From positions 412,252-476,251 of the forward strand of contig KB722743.1 in assembly GCA_000349905.1 (NCBI GenBank): a DNA stretch of 64,000 bases, in the 5' to 3' direction. Position numbers and translations under genes: made by a program. The stretch is from Volvariella volvacea V23. Its lineage: Eukaryota; Basidiomycota; Agaricomycetes; Agaricales; Pluteaceae. Below, piece by piece: positions 49,418-62,381 of this stretch. How positions within the stretch are numbered: the stretch's first letter is position 1; each line of letters starts with the position of its first letter. The notes below the pieces were generated by a model. That model saw nothing but the letters and a program-made list of their open reading frames with translations, was not told the origin of the DNA and made no database searches.

Positions 49418-49972
49418 ACGCTTCAATTTGTGTAGTAATGGAGAACACATCAACCTCTGTACCAGTATTATTTGATTCCCAGCGTGGGCGTGTACTAGAA
49501 TTCATCGACACACTATAATTTGTATCCAGCTGCAACACACACGTCAGGCAACTTTTTTTCGCACAACACCAGTTCCTGCTTGGACTGAATATTGTTTTAG
49601 CGTGTATGGGTCTCTATAAACGACTATGTAACACAGCATACACGAGGCCTCCCCTATTGCAGAAAGGATTAAACTAACCGTCTACTCTCACAAGCAATGA
49701 ATCTGAACACATCCAACCTCTTCACCCTTTAGCCTGTGATAATCTTTCAGTCCAGTCCCTTTTCATAGCCGAAGTGGTAGTATCCCCAACCTAGACACAG
49801 CAGACAAAGATCCTCATCGAATCTTTTGGTCACCTCACACCTCTCAAGCTTCAAATTGATCGAATAAGATGAGTGGAACTACCCAGTCCCGTCCACGAAA
49901 AAATATACCCTTTCTTGTTGCATAACCCTCAAAATCTTCGAGGTGAGGGAAAATATCGCTTTGTAAATGACC
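49418..49972. other. Intergenic region
   Basis: About 550 bases between APC1 and the deaminase remnant. It probably contains the APC1 3' UTR. No coding frame, repeat or RNA gene was recognised. Confidence 0.45.
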
Positions 49973-50583
49973 TCAACACCGCACGTCGCCCATCTCTCTC
50001 CATATCTTGCCATCCACTACCGGAATCGAAGGGCAAATCCAAAGAAGCCGAATTCTCCCGTCAGACGCTTGCATTGAAAGAATCCCGTGCCCGTTGCCAA
50101 CTTGCCAGGCGGAATTATACGCCAAGACGTATGGTTGACACCCTACACACGGAGGCTCCGACGTTCCAATGTAATCGACAAGCCCGCCCCGAATATCGTG
50201 ACGCCGAAGGTGGGCGACTAACGAACATACCGAGTACATGTAACCGCTGAAATGAAAGCTGTTTGGATCGTCGTTTGATTGAAAGAGTTCGATGTCGTAT
50301 TGCCTTTTTAAGCCATCGTAGAATGTATCCAAAAGCTTGGGATTTTTGTGTCCTCCCGTGCGTGATAAGGAGTGCCTTGAGGACTCCCTTACCTCGAACA
50401 GGAAAATGTGACTTGATGTCGCTCGTTAGGGACAAGAACGACGTTGAGCTTAAGAGGAAAGAACCTCTGGAAGCGCGCTGATTTGGTGGTGGAGGAAAGA
50501 AGCACGTTCGCAGAATGGTAAATTTTGAAGATTTCGTCCAACCAAGACTCCAAGTCAAAGTCGTATACGCCTAAGAAAGACAT
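49973..50583 (-). pseudogene. OTT_1508-type deaminase remnant, catalytic residues lost
   Basis: Two minus-strand frames look like parts of one protein. The first (50583-50389) reads LESWLDEIFKIYHSANVLL and FQRFFPLKLNVVLVPNERH. The second (50332-49973) reads FYDGLKRQYDIELFQSND, then CSLVAHLRRH, YIGTSEPPCVGCQPYVLAYN and LLWICPSIPVVDGKIWREM. The order, and especially the YIGxS-x-C-x2-C pair before an aromatic/Asn stretch, match the OTT_1508-like nucleic-acid deaminase family, which is common as paralogues in mushroom-forming fungi. At the expected zinc-His/proton-shuttle-Glu site (normally H-x-E before the ALVAHL-like helix) the sequence reads Y-S-V, so both residues are gone. No clean GT-AG intron joins the two frames. 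It is most likely a dead copy. Family assignment is from memory of motif order. Confidence 0.5.
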
Positions 50584-51622
50584 GTAAACTCTCGTTCCGC
50601 ACCCGAAAACACAGACTTACGTTCAATCTTCCTCTTGGAAGAGGGGGGGGGGGGAATAGTTTCATATTGCCTAGGTATGTGGGGTGTGTGCGTGTGTGGC
50701 GGAGAGTTGTACAGATGAAGATTCAAGGCAGCTAATCCACTGGCACGAACACGCCGAGACAGCGGTGGAAAGGAGAGCACAACTCAGAGAACCCCACACA
50801 GCATCTACTTTTTAAAAAAAAAAGCAGACGGGATGACTCCTCGCAGTATCGCAAGACACAGATTCGGACTTGAAAAATCAGGAAATAACCTTGTCCGTAG
50901 TTACTGTTCACAATATCAACGTTAACGTGCGAAGCCAACACAGTCCGCATCCATAAAGTTCCTCATTCCAAACCGCGTCCACAGCCGCATTAGTCCTGTA
51001 TTAAACTCTCTCAATATTCAATTCGCTTGTTTTGTACGAAATGGCAGAACTATTAATTTTCCAGTCGCAAACCATCTTGAGCCAAGCCCCCATCGACCGA
51101 TGCTGCCACCGGAAAGGAGCTCTCGATTTACGCAAACTTTATCACTCAAAAAAAGTCCAGCTTCAAGCAAACTCCCACGCCCCTTTAACCCACACACCAG
51201 AACACAGTCCCAGCTCAACAGCCAAGGGACTTGACACCAAATTCTCCACATCGATATCGGCATTTATTATTACGTATACAAACGTTTGCCACGGCCATTG
51301 GCTAAGGCCAGGGCTTGGGGCTAGACAGATGACGGACAGATGCTTCGACGATGACAAGGTAAAGGACCTGGAGCGGGATGGAATGGGACGGGGGATTCGG
51401 AGATAGGACAGGAGACAGGAGACAAGGCGACAGGACAGGACAGGTACATAGGCAACGACAGACGACAGGACAGCGTAACAAACAAAAAAGTCTATAATAC
51501 GGATCGGGAGGTAGTAAGCCAAGATAAGTATTTTATTCCGCATTTCTGGGTGCCACACGTCGCTTTCCAATCGCCTGTACAGCAAGAACAGAAGGCTCAT
51601 CAGTCAAAACTCCTCGAATGGG
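50584..51622. other. Intergenic region with a poly-G run
   Basis: About 1 kb with no supported gene. It contains a G-run of about 12 bases at 50642-50653 and an A-run near 50812-50822. The part from about 51400 lies next to the DAHP synthase stop and probably includes its 3' UTR (GACAGGAGACAGG-type repeats at 51408-51445). Confidence 0.4.
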
Positions 51623-53247
<1,625 letters not shown>

Positions 53248-53442
53248 GGCGAGGTATATATACTCGGAGCGAGCTGCTGCCTTTTCGTTGGGGAGAGGAG
53301 AACGTGAAAAAGAAAAGATACTTCCGCAGAATTTATGCGATCTAATCTGGAAATGCAACTGACTCGATCACATCTGCCCTCCTGTCACGTGCCTCGACCA
53401 TCTTCGCATCTTTTCGGCCGTTTTGGCATCGATCCTGCCCAA
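53248..53442. promoter_or_regulatory. Bidirectional promoter, DAHPS / PIH1
   Basis: 195 bases between divergent start codons. It contains TATATATA only ~8 bases from the DAHPS ATG (too close to act as its core promoter), an A/G-rich stretch, a TGACTC site at 53360-53365 and a TCACGTG core near 53384-53390. Confidence 0.55.
53360..53365 (+). promoter_or_regulatory. Gcn4/Cpc1-type TGACTC site
   Basis: TGACTC is the core recognised by Gcn4/Cpc1 bZIP regulators, which induce amino-acid biosynthesis genes, DAHP synthase among them, in ascomycete fungi. The site lies about 113 bp upstream of the DAHPS start codon. A 6-bp match can occur by chance; its value comes from its position before a classical target gene. 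Confidence 0.4.
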
Positions 53443-54784
53443 ATGTCCTCCACGACCACGGTCACGCTCAAGCCCACAGCCGGCTTTTGCATCAAATCCA
53501 CGACGCTCCAGCCCGCAGTTTATGTCCCAAAACAGCCTCCCACGCCCGCGAATGCTAATTTGCTCGAACCCCAGACTGTCCCCGCGCAGATTGCCCTCCC
53601 AGCCGGGTTTAAGGTATTTGTTAATATAGCCTGGGACCCGAACGTGCCGCCACCGCCAGAAGCAGATGAAGAGGCTATCCAACGTGCGATGCAAGGCGAG
53701 GATCTCGATAACCTCAGCTCCGACGGCTGGTATGTCCCTGTCGTCGTCTCTGATGGGCGCCAGGACAGGGACAAGGGTGAGTGACCGAATCGGTCCACGC
53801 TGACTGCCCGTTCACCAGACCCCAGCTGGAAAACCGGCACTCGTGTTCGATTGCGTGTTCAACAACGGCGTTCGATCCCGGACGGTCCACGATCAGGACT
53901 TTAAGTTTTTCATTGTAGGTGCGTACCCACCCCCGTTCTCGGGATTACGTGCTTCATTGGCCGGTGTCAACGTCCATCGCAGAACTGGCACTACAACGGC
54001 TCGAGGACCAAGCCAAACTGACACTCTCCCGCCAAATCGGCACACCCAACATCGCCTCCAAGGGCCCCCTTGCCCCTCGCACAATCTCAGTCCCAACCGT
54101 CCTCCTCAGCCCCCCCAAGTCGACCAAAGAGGGCTCCAGCCCGCTTGAAATCACACCCGGAAACGGCAGCAGTAGCGGCACCAAGGCAAAAGGCAAAAGC
54201 AAGGCTCTAATTGAAGAAGTCGACTCCACCGCGGTGCAGACAAAAAAGGAACCGCTGAGGGGTATACTCAAAAAGCCAACCGGAGGCACAAAATCGACTC
54301 CTGCTGCTGCCCCAACCCCCAATTCTGCGTCCAAGCCCACGCCCCTCAGCTGGACATGGGAGTCCACCCCAACAGGGCGGATAGAAGTGACAATCCAGGT
54401 CCCAGACATGGTGCCGTCTCCCCTCGCGCTCCTCCTCAATCCCTAGATCTAACTAATCTAATTACATTGGTACAATACAATGCAATCCAGACACACACCC
54501 TGATCGCCCAGACGACGCTTGACATCGAACCCCGCCGCATCATCCTCCAGCTCCCTCCTCTCCCCTCCCCCTCCCCCTCCTCTCAGGCTCTACCATCGCT
54601 CGTAGACATCAATCTCCAGCTCTCCGACGCAGAGATAGTCGCCACGCTCGGAAACGCCATCGCAGGCACCCTCGAGCCAGGGTCAAAGGGATACTTGATG
54701 CTCAAGAGACAGAGGGAGTTTGATGTCGATGGCGCAGTCGCAGAGTGGCGCGTCGGCGAGGGTGTGTTGGTCGTCAGGGCGTAG
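53443..54784 (+). CDS. PIH1-domain protein (R2TP complex subunit)
   Basis: Predicted 382 residues, exons 53443-53776, 53826-53918, 53983-54410, 54491-54784 (1149 nt). The N-terminal PIH domain shows FKVFVNIAWDPNVPPPP, GWYVPVVVSDGRQD and ALVFDCVFNNGVRS, then an aromatic FKFFIVELALQRLED. A Ser/Thr/Lys-rich linker with REPL-like KKEPLRGILKKP leads to a CS-like C-terminal domain (IEVTIQVPDM, TTLDIEPRRIILQLP, INLQLSDAEIVATLG). PIH1 joins Tah1 and the Rvb1/Rvb2 ATPases in the R2TP co-chaperone. That complex works with Hsp90 to assemble box C/D snoRNPs, PIKKs and RNA polymerase II. The last intron (54411-54490) was placed past a TCTAACTAATC branch site to the next AG, which gives the expected THTLIAQTTLDIEPRR. 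Confidence 0.88.
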
Positions 54785-55402
54785 TAATAGCAGATCTGGG
54801 GTGGGTGGGGGATGTGGATTTCGGTACGGTGCGTGAGGGTATTGAGGTGAGGGTACAGACATCTGCCTATAGAGTGCTGGGATCAATATTGATGCTCGTG
54901 AAAAAGGAGTAGAGGGTGCCTGTCGGCGGTTTTTCGCTCCTGGTGTGTGGGTGAACGTGCACGCTGTCAGGGTATACATGAAATGAAATCATGCATTTCG
55001 TGACATCGTAAATAGTCGTGTGGGGTCATGATACGTACACACGTGCGTAGAAAACAGAAGAGTGGAAATGAATGGGAATGAGTGTAATGTAAAGGATACA
55101 ACAAGGGGCTCGAGCGTGGAGTCGAGAGGGGAACACAACAGTACTACAACAACAGTTGTGCTTGTACGTACTATGGAGACAGAGACAATGAGGAGAATCA
55201 AAAAAAAGAAAACAGAAACAGTATCCATCAGGGAAATAGTGGTTTGAACGGTAGCACGGACATGAACAGAGAAAGTAATGTGGGCGTAACAAAGCCACAA
55301 AAGTCAGTGAGAGGGGAGGAGATCGAATGAAACAAACCAGTTATCCCAGGTTCCTCGAAAACTATATACAGTATACGCCAACGAGGGTGAGAGGAAGGGG
55401 TT
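54785..55402. other. Convergent intergenic region
   Basis: About 620 bases between the PIH1 stop and the LIM-gene stop, which converge. G/A-rich stretches on the plus strand near 55060-55240 fit the 3' UTR of the minus-strand gene. No feature was recognised. Confidence 0.45.
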
Positions 55403-57557
55403 TTAACTGCCTGGTTTACCAAGCAGAGCGTACCCGCTTCCTTGAGGACCGTGCAACTACATTCCACATCAGCATACTCCACTCAAAGGAGGGAGAAACA
55501 ACACAAGTCCAATGCTCACCCTACTGTAACACCTCGCACAAAACGGCTGATCATCGTGATCTCTCAACCTACTCGCATCGAGCGAAGTCCCACACTCTGT
55601 ACACCGGAGACACGACTTGTGCCACGTCTTGCCGATCGCCTTGACCTACACCCACCACACAAAATCGCAACGGGGAAAGAGGGAAAAAAGGGCATGCCAA
55701 TCAGCCGGAAATTCATCGGCACCTCTTACGCCATCTAAAACCCAACCTTCAACACTCACCTGTTCAGCGAAATACACCTTGGTCCCACACCTCGGACACG
55801 TAGGCGTAACTGCACTTCCCCATTTCCTTGGCGACCCTCCTCCGCTCGCGCTCGAGCTCGAACCGGCGCTCATGCTACTGCTCGTACTCGATCCCGTATA
55901 ATCCATTCCCACCCCTCCCCCTCCAGTCCCCAACATACCGCCCAAAACGGCACCGTAGCGCGTTCCAGTGGTCATCATAGACATCGGTCTTGGTCTTCTC
56001 GCACCCCCTCCCCCAACGCTGCTCACACTCGACCCAGTCGAATGCGGCGAGACATTCCCCCTCAAACTATTCAGCGCTTCAAACCGCGCGTGGAGCTGCA
56101 TAGTCCGCGACTTTGACGTCGGGGACTTGGGCGACGAAGGCGATGCGGCGAGGGGTATCGAGACCGAGGACGGCGTGGTAGGAGTCGTAGGCTCCAGTTT
56201 GGGATCCTCCGAATCGCCATCTTCGTCGTCTTCCTCTGCTTCTTCTGGTATTGGGGTATTACTTGATATGCCGTTCCTCTTCATCGTTATTCCGTCTCCT
56301 TCTCCTTCTTCCTCGTCCTCTTCCGTGTGTATTTGTATCTCTGTTTCCGGCTCTTCGGTGAGGACAGCGGTGTCAGCGTATCCTGAATAAGTAGGTGGAG
56401 CAGAACGAGTTGGACTGAGAGGTACTGTTCTCGGTAAACCACCGTATCCTGGTCGACCGGTATTGGTAGGTCCAGGACTATAAGCTCTACTGATACGCGA
56501 TAGAGCGTCCTCTTTCTCCCTATCACCGTCAACTCCGAGGCTGTCCTTCTCCTTCCCCTCTTCGCCCGTAAGGTTTTCAGGAATAGACTTGCCGCTTGGT
56601 CCTGACACGCTTTCAATTGCGGCCTCTGAAAAACCGCCGCCACCACCATCAGGATCAACGTCTGAAGTCAATCCATTCGCCCCATTCGTGCTGTTCGCCC
56701 CGGTTGATGATGGTGCCTGCTCGGAAGCGTCGGACTCCCCGGTTTGATTGTTCTTCACCAGGCTGTTCTGAACATTCGACCCATCAAACCGTGGAAAAAT
56801 GCGTTTGATGGGTGATCCCAGGGTGCGATTGGGTCCCAGCGAGTGCGTGGGCCGTATCAATGGTGGTAGAGCGGAACCGCTGGATTTCCCGAGTCCGTTG
56901 GCGAAGGCGTATCCGGGTGAGGACGTGGATTGGTAGGTGCGGATGGGGGACGGAGAGCGGGTGGAGAGTCTGTCGGAGGAAGGCAGAGATTGGGAGAATT
57001 TGAAGGGGGAGGTGGGGCGGCGGGATGTAGGGAGATCGGGTGTGTGAGGGAGGTTGGCTTGGCGGAGGTCGCGAGTTCCGAATTGTTTGCTGTGACATGA
57101 TTTACTGAGGAAGGAGATGTGAGTGGGTTAATGGGCATGACAATGAAGGGGCAATACCAGTAGGGCTGGGTGGAGAAGGGCTATGTGAGTACGGGCATCA
57201 GAGAATAGATGAAGAGTTTACGCACTTGTTGGTTGTGCTCCACCAGTGTCAGAGAGTCCAGACGTCTGTTGCATGCCATACATGCTAGACACGGCTGCGG
57301 TTGGAGTAGACGTAAATGAAAGGGTTAAGCGCATCGACGGGGAGTCAGACCTTATGATAAAGCTTGGGTCGAGTCAGAGATTAGCCTCATAAACTTTTGC
57401 TTGTTACTCACCTTTCTGCCAGGGCCCATGACCTGCAAGTCGTATGAGGTCATCATCCGTCGGCTACACGAACGACCAGGCCAACACCCACCTGCTCGGC
57501 GGCATACACGAGCTTTGAGCACCGTGGACACACGGGCGTTCCGCCAAAGGGATGCAT
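55403..57557 (-). CDS. Two-LIM-domain protein with long disordered linker
   Basis: Predicted 566 residues, exons 57557-57492, 57432-57412, 57362-57351, 57294-57226, 57165-57158, 57104-55760, 55645-55520, 55456-55403 (1701 nt). LIM1 ligands: C10, C13, H32, C35, C38, C41, C59, C62 (CPRC, YHKPCLACMAC, PYCKSC), followed by HSKQFGTRDLRQANLPH. LIM2 near residues 495-545: CPRC, WHKSCLRCTEC, FCARC, ending LHGPQGSGYALLGKPGS. Between them lie ~430 low-complexity Ser/Pro/Glu/Gly residues. LIM domains are paired zinc fingers for protein binding, and fungal LIM proteins of this build act at sites of polarised growth and on the cytoskeleton or Rho pathway; that role is inferred. Two exons are microexons of 12 nt (Leu-Tyr-His-Lys) and 8 nt (Pro-Tyr plus two bases of Cys). 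Both are needed to complete LIM1. It is divergent from eIF5A. Confidence 0.92.
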
Positions 57558-57913
57558 GTCGGGGAGGAGTGCAGACGAGGAAAGCGTATGTCAGCGAGAA
57601 TGTTTCGCACTGGCTCTGTTGTACTGCCGGCGCTACAAACACCGACAAGGGCTCTGAGCTGAGCTCGGGCGCTGATTGGCCAGTGATTAGGAAATGAATC
57701 TCCGCTTGAAACGCGATTTTATCTGAATCTAAAATTTTGATGACAATCTACAATCTAAGTGGACGTGATTTTGTCCCGCCCTAGATTTCCCTTTTCTTAC
57801 TCTTCCACATCTCTCTCTCCCTTTCCTTCCATCTTCCACCTCGCTCGCTCGCCAGATTCCATATCTTTTTTGCCATCTCTACTACTTCGCCAACTCCTCA
57901 CGACCTTCTAAAA
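57558..57913. promoter_or_regulatory. Bidirectional promoter, LIM protein / eIF5A
   Basis: 356 bases between divergent start codons. A long pyrimidine tract (about 57785-57850, CTCTCTCTCCCTTTCC-like, then CTCGCTCGCTCG) leads into the eIF5A start, as is usual for highly expressed fungal genes. TATA-like AATCTAAAATTTTG lies near 57726-57740. Confidence 0.55.
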
Positions 57914-58832
57914 ATGTCTGACGACGAGCACCACAATCAAACCTTCGAGCAGGTACGACAATCTTCCCATTAGCGGCTATTCCGCCAAACTTTGCATCCA
58001 CCGCACACCGCCGCCCGCTGGTCTTGCCGCTCTGGATTCTCGGACTGTTCTCTAACCGCATTCATGTCTAGGCCAGCGCAGGGGCGTCTTTGACCTACCC
58101 CATGCAATGCTCTGCTCTCCGCAAAAACGGACATGTTGTTATCAAGGGTGAGTCGATCGCGTCCATCGATCATCTAATTACCTACCTATGAATTATGATC
58201 TGACCTCTCGCCTCTAGGTCGCCCTTGCAAGATTGTCGATATGTCCACCTCCAAGACGGGAAAGCACGGACACGCCAAGGTCCATCTCGTCGCCCTCGAT
58301 GTAGGTTTTGTGTTATTTCGTTTAACAAAACAAGCGGTTGATCGCACACGATCTAGATCTTCACTGGCAAGAAGTTGGTGCGTTGGCCGTCTATCAGCAT
58401 TGGGCATTGACGAGGACGTATGCTGACTGCTGGATCGTTGGCGATTACAGGAAGATATTTGCCCTTCCACCCACAACATGGATGTCCCTAACGTCCAACG
58501 TACTGAATACCAATTAGTCAGTGCCACTCGGTTGTCCCTGATTTTCTTGCTGCTTATCCTGAAACTGTGCGGCGATAGGTCAACATTGACGACGGCTTTT
58601 TGAATCTCATGACCACCGACGGTACCCCCAAGGATGATGTCCGTCTCCCTGACGGTGACCTGGGTAAGGATATCTCCGCCGGCTTCGATGACGGCAAGGA
58701 TCTCCTTGTCACCGTCCTTACCGCCATGGGTGAAGAAGCTGTATGTGTCTATTTGCAAAGTCTATTTACGACCCACACTGATCGTCCTTCCTCCAGGCCA
58801 TCTCCTTCAAGGAAGCTCCCAAGGGCGCTTAA
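57914..58832 (+). CDS. eIF5A: Translation initiation factor eIF5A
   Basis: Predicted 160 residues, exons 57914-57952, 58072-58147, 58218-58300, 58357-58377, 58451-58516, 58579-58740, 58797-58832 (483 nt). eIF5A binds the ribosomal E site and helps peptide-bond formation and termination, notably at proline runs. Conserved blocks: [38 protein letters not shown] (Lys54 of TGKHGH is the expected hypusine site), [29 protein letters not shown] and an acidic C-terminal OB fold. The length is normal. The gene has six introns in under 1 kb, including a 21-nt exon encoding IFTGKKL. The pyrimidine-rich leader suggests strong expression. Confidence 0.97.
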
Positions 58833-60098
58833 AGGTGTAGATAATCATCCAGTGCATGATGATCACAAGGATCTTACAGCGTTTCAGCCCGGCTTTCCTG
58901 TCACTTGTAATGATTTATCGTTATCCAGTTCTACGCGTCCACCCATCCCTCGGCATTTATCTTCACTCCTTACCGTTACATTGTTCGTGTTCACCCTCAC
59001 ACATTGTGTTTCCCCTCCCATACTGTTTGTTGTAACTCGCGTCAATAAAGCAAACAAAGTCAGGTGTAATGAGGACGAAGAAATTTTTCTTGTATTATCT
59101 TGATTGTTGATGTAGACGTTGCTGCGTATTGATGTCACGTTGGAGGTTGGTCTCTTCTTCGATGGGGGTGATGGCATTTCTTGGTGATGCTTCGGTCGTT
59201 CATACCACTGGGGATAAATGGGCCGTTGCCATGAGTCTCGCATCCCAAGATGATGACAATATGCTGAAGGTTGAATGGGCGGCGCAATACTACGCGTCAT
59301 CCGTTTCCTGTTTAAGCGCATCCATCCCCGGCTTGGAGGCATGGAGTCCACCAACTGCCCATCACGGCGTATCAGTCAGGTACGCAACTGCCATGTCCTA
59401 GTCGAATATATAGTCTTTTGTTATCCTGGCGCCGCTTGAATTATCGAGATAAAGACATAGATTACCGTATATTCTAGTCATTGAGCTACTGTTTTGTCCC
59501 ACTACTAGGGGAGTGGCCGACAGGGGTAAGGGGTTAACTCGTACTAGAAGAATATATGACGGACAGAGGCAGTTCTCTTTGCCGAAGTTCACGCTTGTGG
59601 GCTCGGAATGTGAAGGAAAGCACCCTATGAGGCGGACCAGTTGCAAGGGAATAAACCGGATACATGTTGAAAACGTCTTTAGCTCTATCAATGAGGGGAC
59701 TTGGATTGCTTGCGCCCCTTTAGCAAGTGGCCCCAAATACGCTCCCAACCCCATTTAAGCGCCAGAGATCTTGCCACTTGTCGTTGGTTTCATACTGCCA
59801 TTCGTGGCAGCCATGTTCGTGGTGGCGATATCGTTATTGACATCGAATGGGGAAATGAGAAGCTGGGTCGAAACTCTTGTGGAACAAAAGAAAGTTGACA
59901 GGCTGTGCGCATATGCTCGCAGTATATTTCTAATCCTGGTGCAGGCCGAGTAGGAGATGGAAAATTTGGGAGTTCTTATTATGGAAATCCACAAACCATT
60001 ATTGGCTAGCAAGCTCGGCTACACCCGGGGTAGGAATAGGGGAATCTAGTTTGAACCCTCGTCCTACTCCTTCAGCTCAACTACATTGACAATTCAAG
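58833..60098. other. Intergenic region
   Basis: About 1.27 kb. The first ~230 bases are eIF5A 3' UTR. Several short open frames on both strands (59130-59900) lack protein-like composition. No repeat or RNA gene was recognised. Confidence 0.45.
59044..59049 (+). promoter_or_regulatory. Polyadenylation signal AATAAA (eIF5A)
   Basis: AATAAA occurs 212 bases after the eIF5A stop, within a T-rich then A-rich stretch. It is a plausible poly(A) signal for this gene. Fungal signals are loose, so the call rests on position. Confidence 0.45.
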
Positions 60099-61700
60099 AT
60101 GTCTCATACTGACATAGAACCTTGGCAAGTAACTTACTCTCGCGCTCTGACACTCAAACGCCATGGCGTGCCTCTATGGATACCAGGAGGACTGCTCAAC
60201 TACAGCATCTCCGGAGCTCTTTACGGCTATAAAGGCCTGCGCATAGGAGATGTTGGTTTCATGAAGCCTGCTGGAGCATTTCAACCCGTCTTCAATATAC
60301 GAGCCCCAGCGGAGCACCCAATCAATAGCAGCTTTGGGGTTCCACCTGGCTTCACCCAAGCATCATTCCTGCCCCCCAGTGCTTTCACGATCGTCCCAGA
60401 GTTCCACCCCCCAGGGACCATCTCGAGCTATGACATTCGAGAGTCAAGCGTACGGGATCCCAAGGATGCTTCGCTTGAAATATTGTGCGTAATGGACGCT
60501 TAGCGCTTTGGATTTTTTCATGACGGACATCTGCAGGACAACAACGTATTCTGATGGTGGCTTCCTCGATCTCCCGAGAGGCGCTGCACGATTAGATGCC
60601 CCTAAAGAAGCCTTTCGCGATCTCATATTCCAAAATGCTCACGAGTGGTACTACTACATCGGCCCAGAGCAAGGATTCAGTCTCCCCAACGGTTCGCTCT
60701 ACGTCATTACTGGAGTGGACAAGGCGCACGAATGGAGCCTGGACTCGTTCACAAAGTGCAAGCAAGTCTGCACCCGTAGCATCACTGCTAGCTTAGAGAG
60801 CGCCCAATCTCACAATGATATAGGCGACTCGGGCAGAGCGGGCGATCCTTCCAGTACTCAGGTGGGCTTCATGTGTCCAATGAGCAAAAATGGACCACAG
60901 GACGTAGAGTATACGGCTTCAAGGTATAGAAAACTTGGCCAAGAGACGAAGGACCAAGACGATACCATATTTTCTATTGACACGCCAGAGGGTCAAAGCC
61001 AGACCGTCTTTATGCGTGGATACCACATTTGGATCTACAAGAAGTGGTCACTCGCAGAGCGCCTTCATAAATTAAAGACGTTGGTGTTGGGGGAGGAGGG
61101 GTTACAATGCGTAGTCATAAACGACCACCCTGTAAGCTATCATTGACGCTCCCACCCCCTGTTTCTGAACGCCAACCCCTCTCTTCATCTAGGTGGTCTT
61201 GACACCTGTGCCTGCGACATGGCTACAAGAATGGATCTTGAAAAGGGTCTGTATTGACTTTTCGGTTACAAATTTTGCTTACACTTTAGTAGGCCCCCAA
61301 TGCTGATATCATCATTGTCCACGATGACGATTGGTGTGCTGCATTATACGAGGTCCGTGCTCCAGGCATATCAGTCCTGTACGACGTGCTCATCTTCATT
61401 CAACAGGACGAACGTTCACTCCCCTCTCGCTCATCCTTTCGGAGGCGTCTATCAAACCTGTGAAATGTGATACCAAGACGGGTAAGACTCCTATACGTTC
61501 GTATGGTCTACATTGACCGCTAAGCTTTGGTCACAATAGTTGGTGATGCACGGCTTAAATGCGCCTATGTCGTGCAGCGACGAAATGAACATAAGCGCAC
61601 GGGCACGATGACGGGGGGTAAGACGCAGGACACACCCTCCTTGCGCACTCCAGCAATTCTGCCCTCCGATATTTTCCGTCCGGTGCCATATGATCGCTAG
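60099..61700 (+). CDS. Hypothetical protein with HDDDW motif
   Basis: Predicted 444 residues, exons 60099-60484, 60537-61131, 61193-61246, 61293-61356, 61407-61481, 61540-61700 (1335 nt). The sequence is well ordered but of no named domain. The N-terminal part has HGVPLWIPGG and KGLRIGDVGFMKPAGAFQPV, then a run of short hydrophobic blocks (EWYYYIGPEQGFSL, SLYVITGVDKAHEWSL). The C-terminal part has IIIVHDDDWCAALYE and KCAYVVQRRNEHKRTG. It recalls a large family of uncharacterised Agaricomycete proteins (RxGDVG near the N-terminus, HDDDW near the C-terminus), in my recollection often encoded as paralogues. It has no signal peptide or membrane segment. A fragment of a paralogue lies at 63915-64000. 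Function unknown. Exon 4/5 phases were fixed by requiring CDTKT and GDARLKCAYVV in one frame. Confidence 0.75.
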
Positions 61701-62381
61701 TTAGGGTCATTTCGGTACATACAAGGACGCCTCGACTTTGGTCTACCCTTTTTGTTGTAACCAAAGTTAATTAATGAGTAAATGTGTGGGTGGATGTAAT
61801 GAGCTGAGGACCCAAGGGCCAGAAGTACTTTGTGTATTATCCTGTGTGTCAGTGCAGATACGCGGAGGCAGGAATGAGGAAATATGATTTACAGTCGTGT
61901 TTCGACTTTCGACCTCGCGATGGGCATGCACCCTAGATCAATCATGCAAGGCTGAAAATTGCTGTAAGCGTTTCGCGGTTTCAAACATGCGAACGCTTTA
62001 TTCAGCTCGGTTAATCTCATTCCATTTAAGCAATTGACTAGAATATAAGGTCATACCCCCTCTCCTTTAACGGCTCATATATCACGAAATCTTCCTCATA
62101 CCAGTGCTCTGGTCCTACACTGACTGCGGCCTTTTTTAACGATCCATGGTTAAACCGGGACTCAAGCATAGCCCCAAGAAGACAAGGAGTGTTATGTATC
62201 CAAGTATCCCATGAGCACTATCGAAGAGAAGGTAGACAGAACATTCCCGAAAACGAACTAGGACTTTGGCTCACTTCATCAAGAATGGGAACGGTGAGCA
62301 GGCGTGCCCCTCCATCGGACATACAACGACCGCCGTGTAATGTGAGAGCGATTGAGGAGGAATGCGAGGGTGGAGTGGCGA
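61701..62381. other. Convergent intergenic region
   Basis: About 680 bases between the HDDDW gene and the end of the minus-strand F-box frame. The part 62270-62448 on the minus strand retains a protein-like frame (see the F-box finding). Otherwise nothing was recognised. Confidence 0.4.

Noticed and set aside
50642..50653. Poly-G run as a quadruplex or regulatory element
   Set aside because: It is a single homopolymer with no loop pattern and no nearby gene start. It is also a common sequencing-error site.
55968..56390. Plus-strand open frame opposite the LIM-protein linker
   Set aside because: It mirrors the Ser/Glu/Gly low-complexity linker. The minus-strand frame joins two complete LIM domains.
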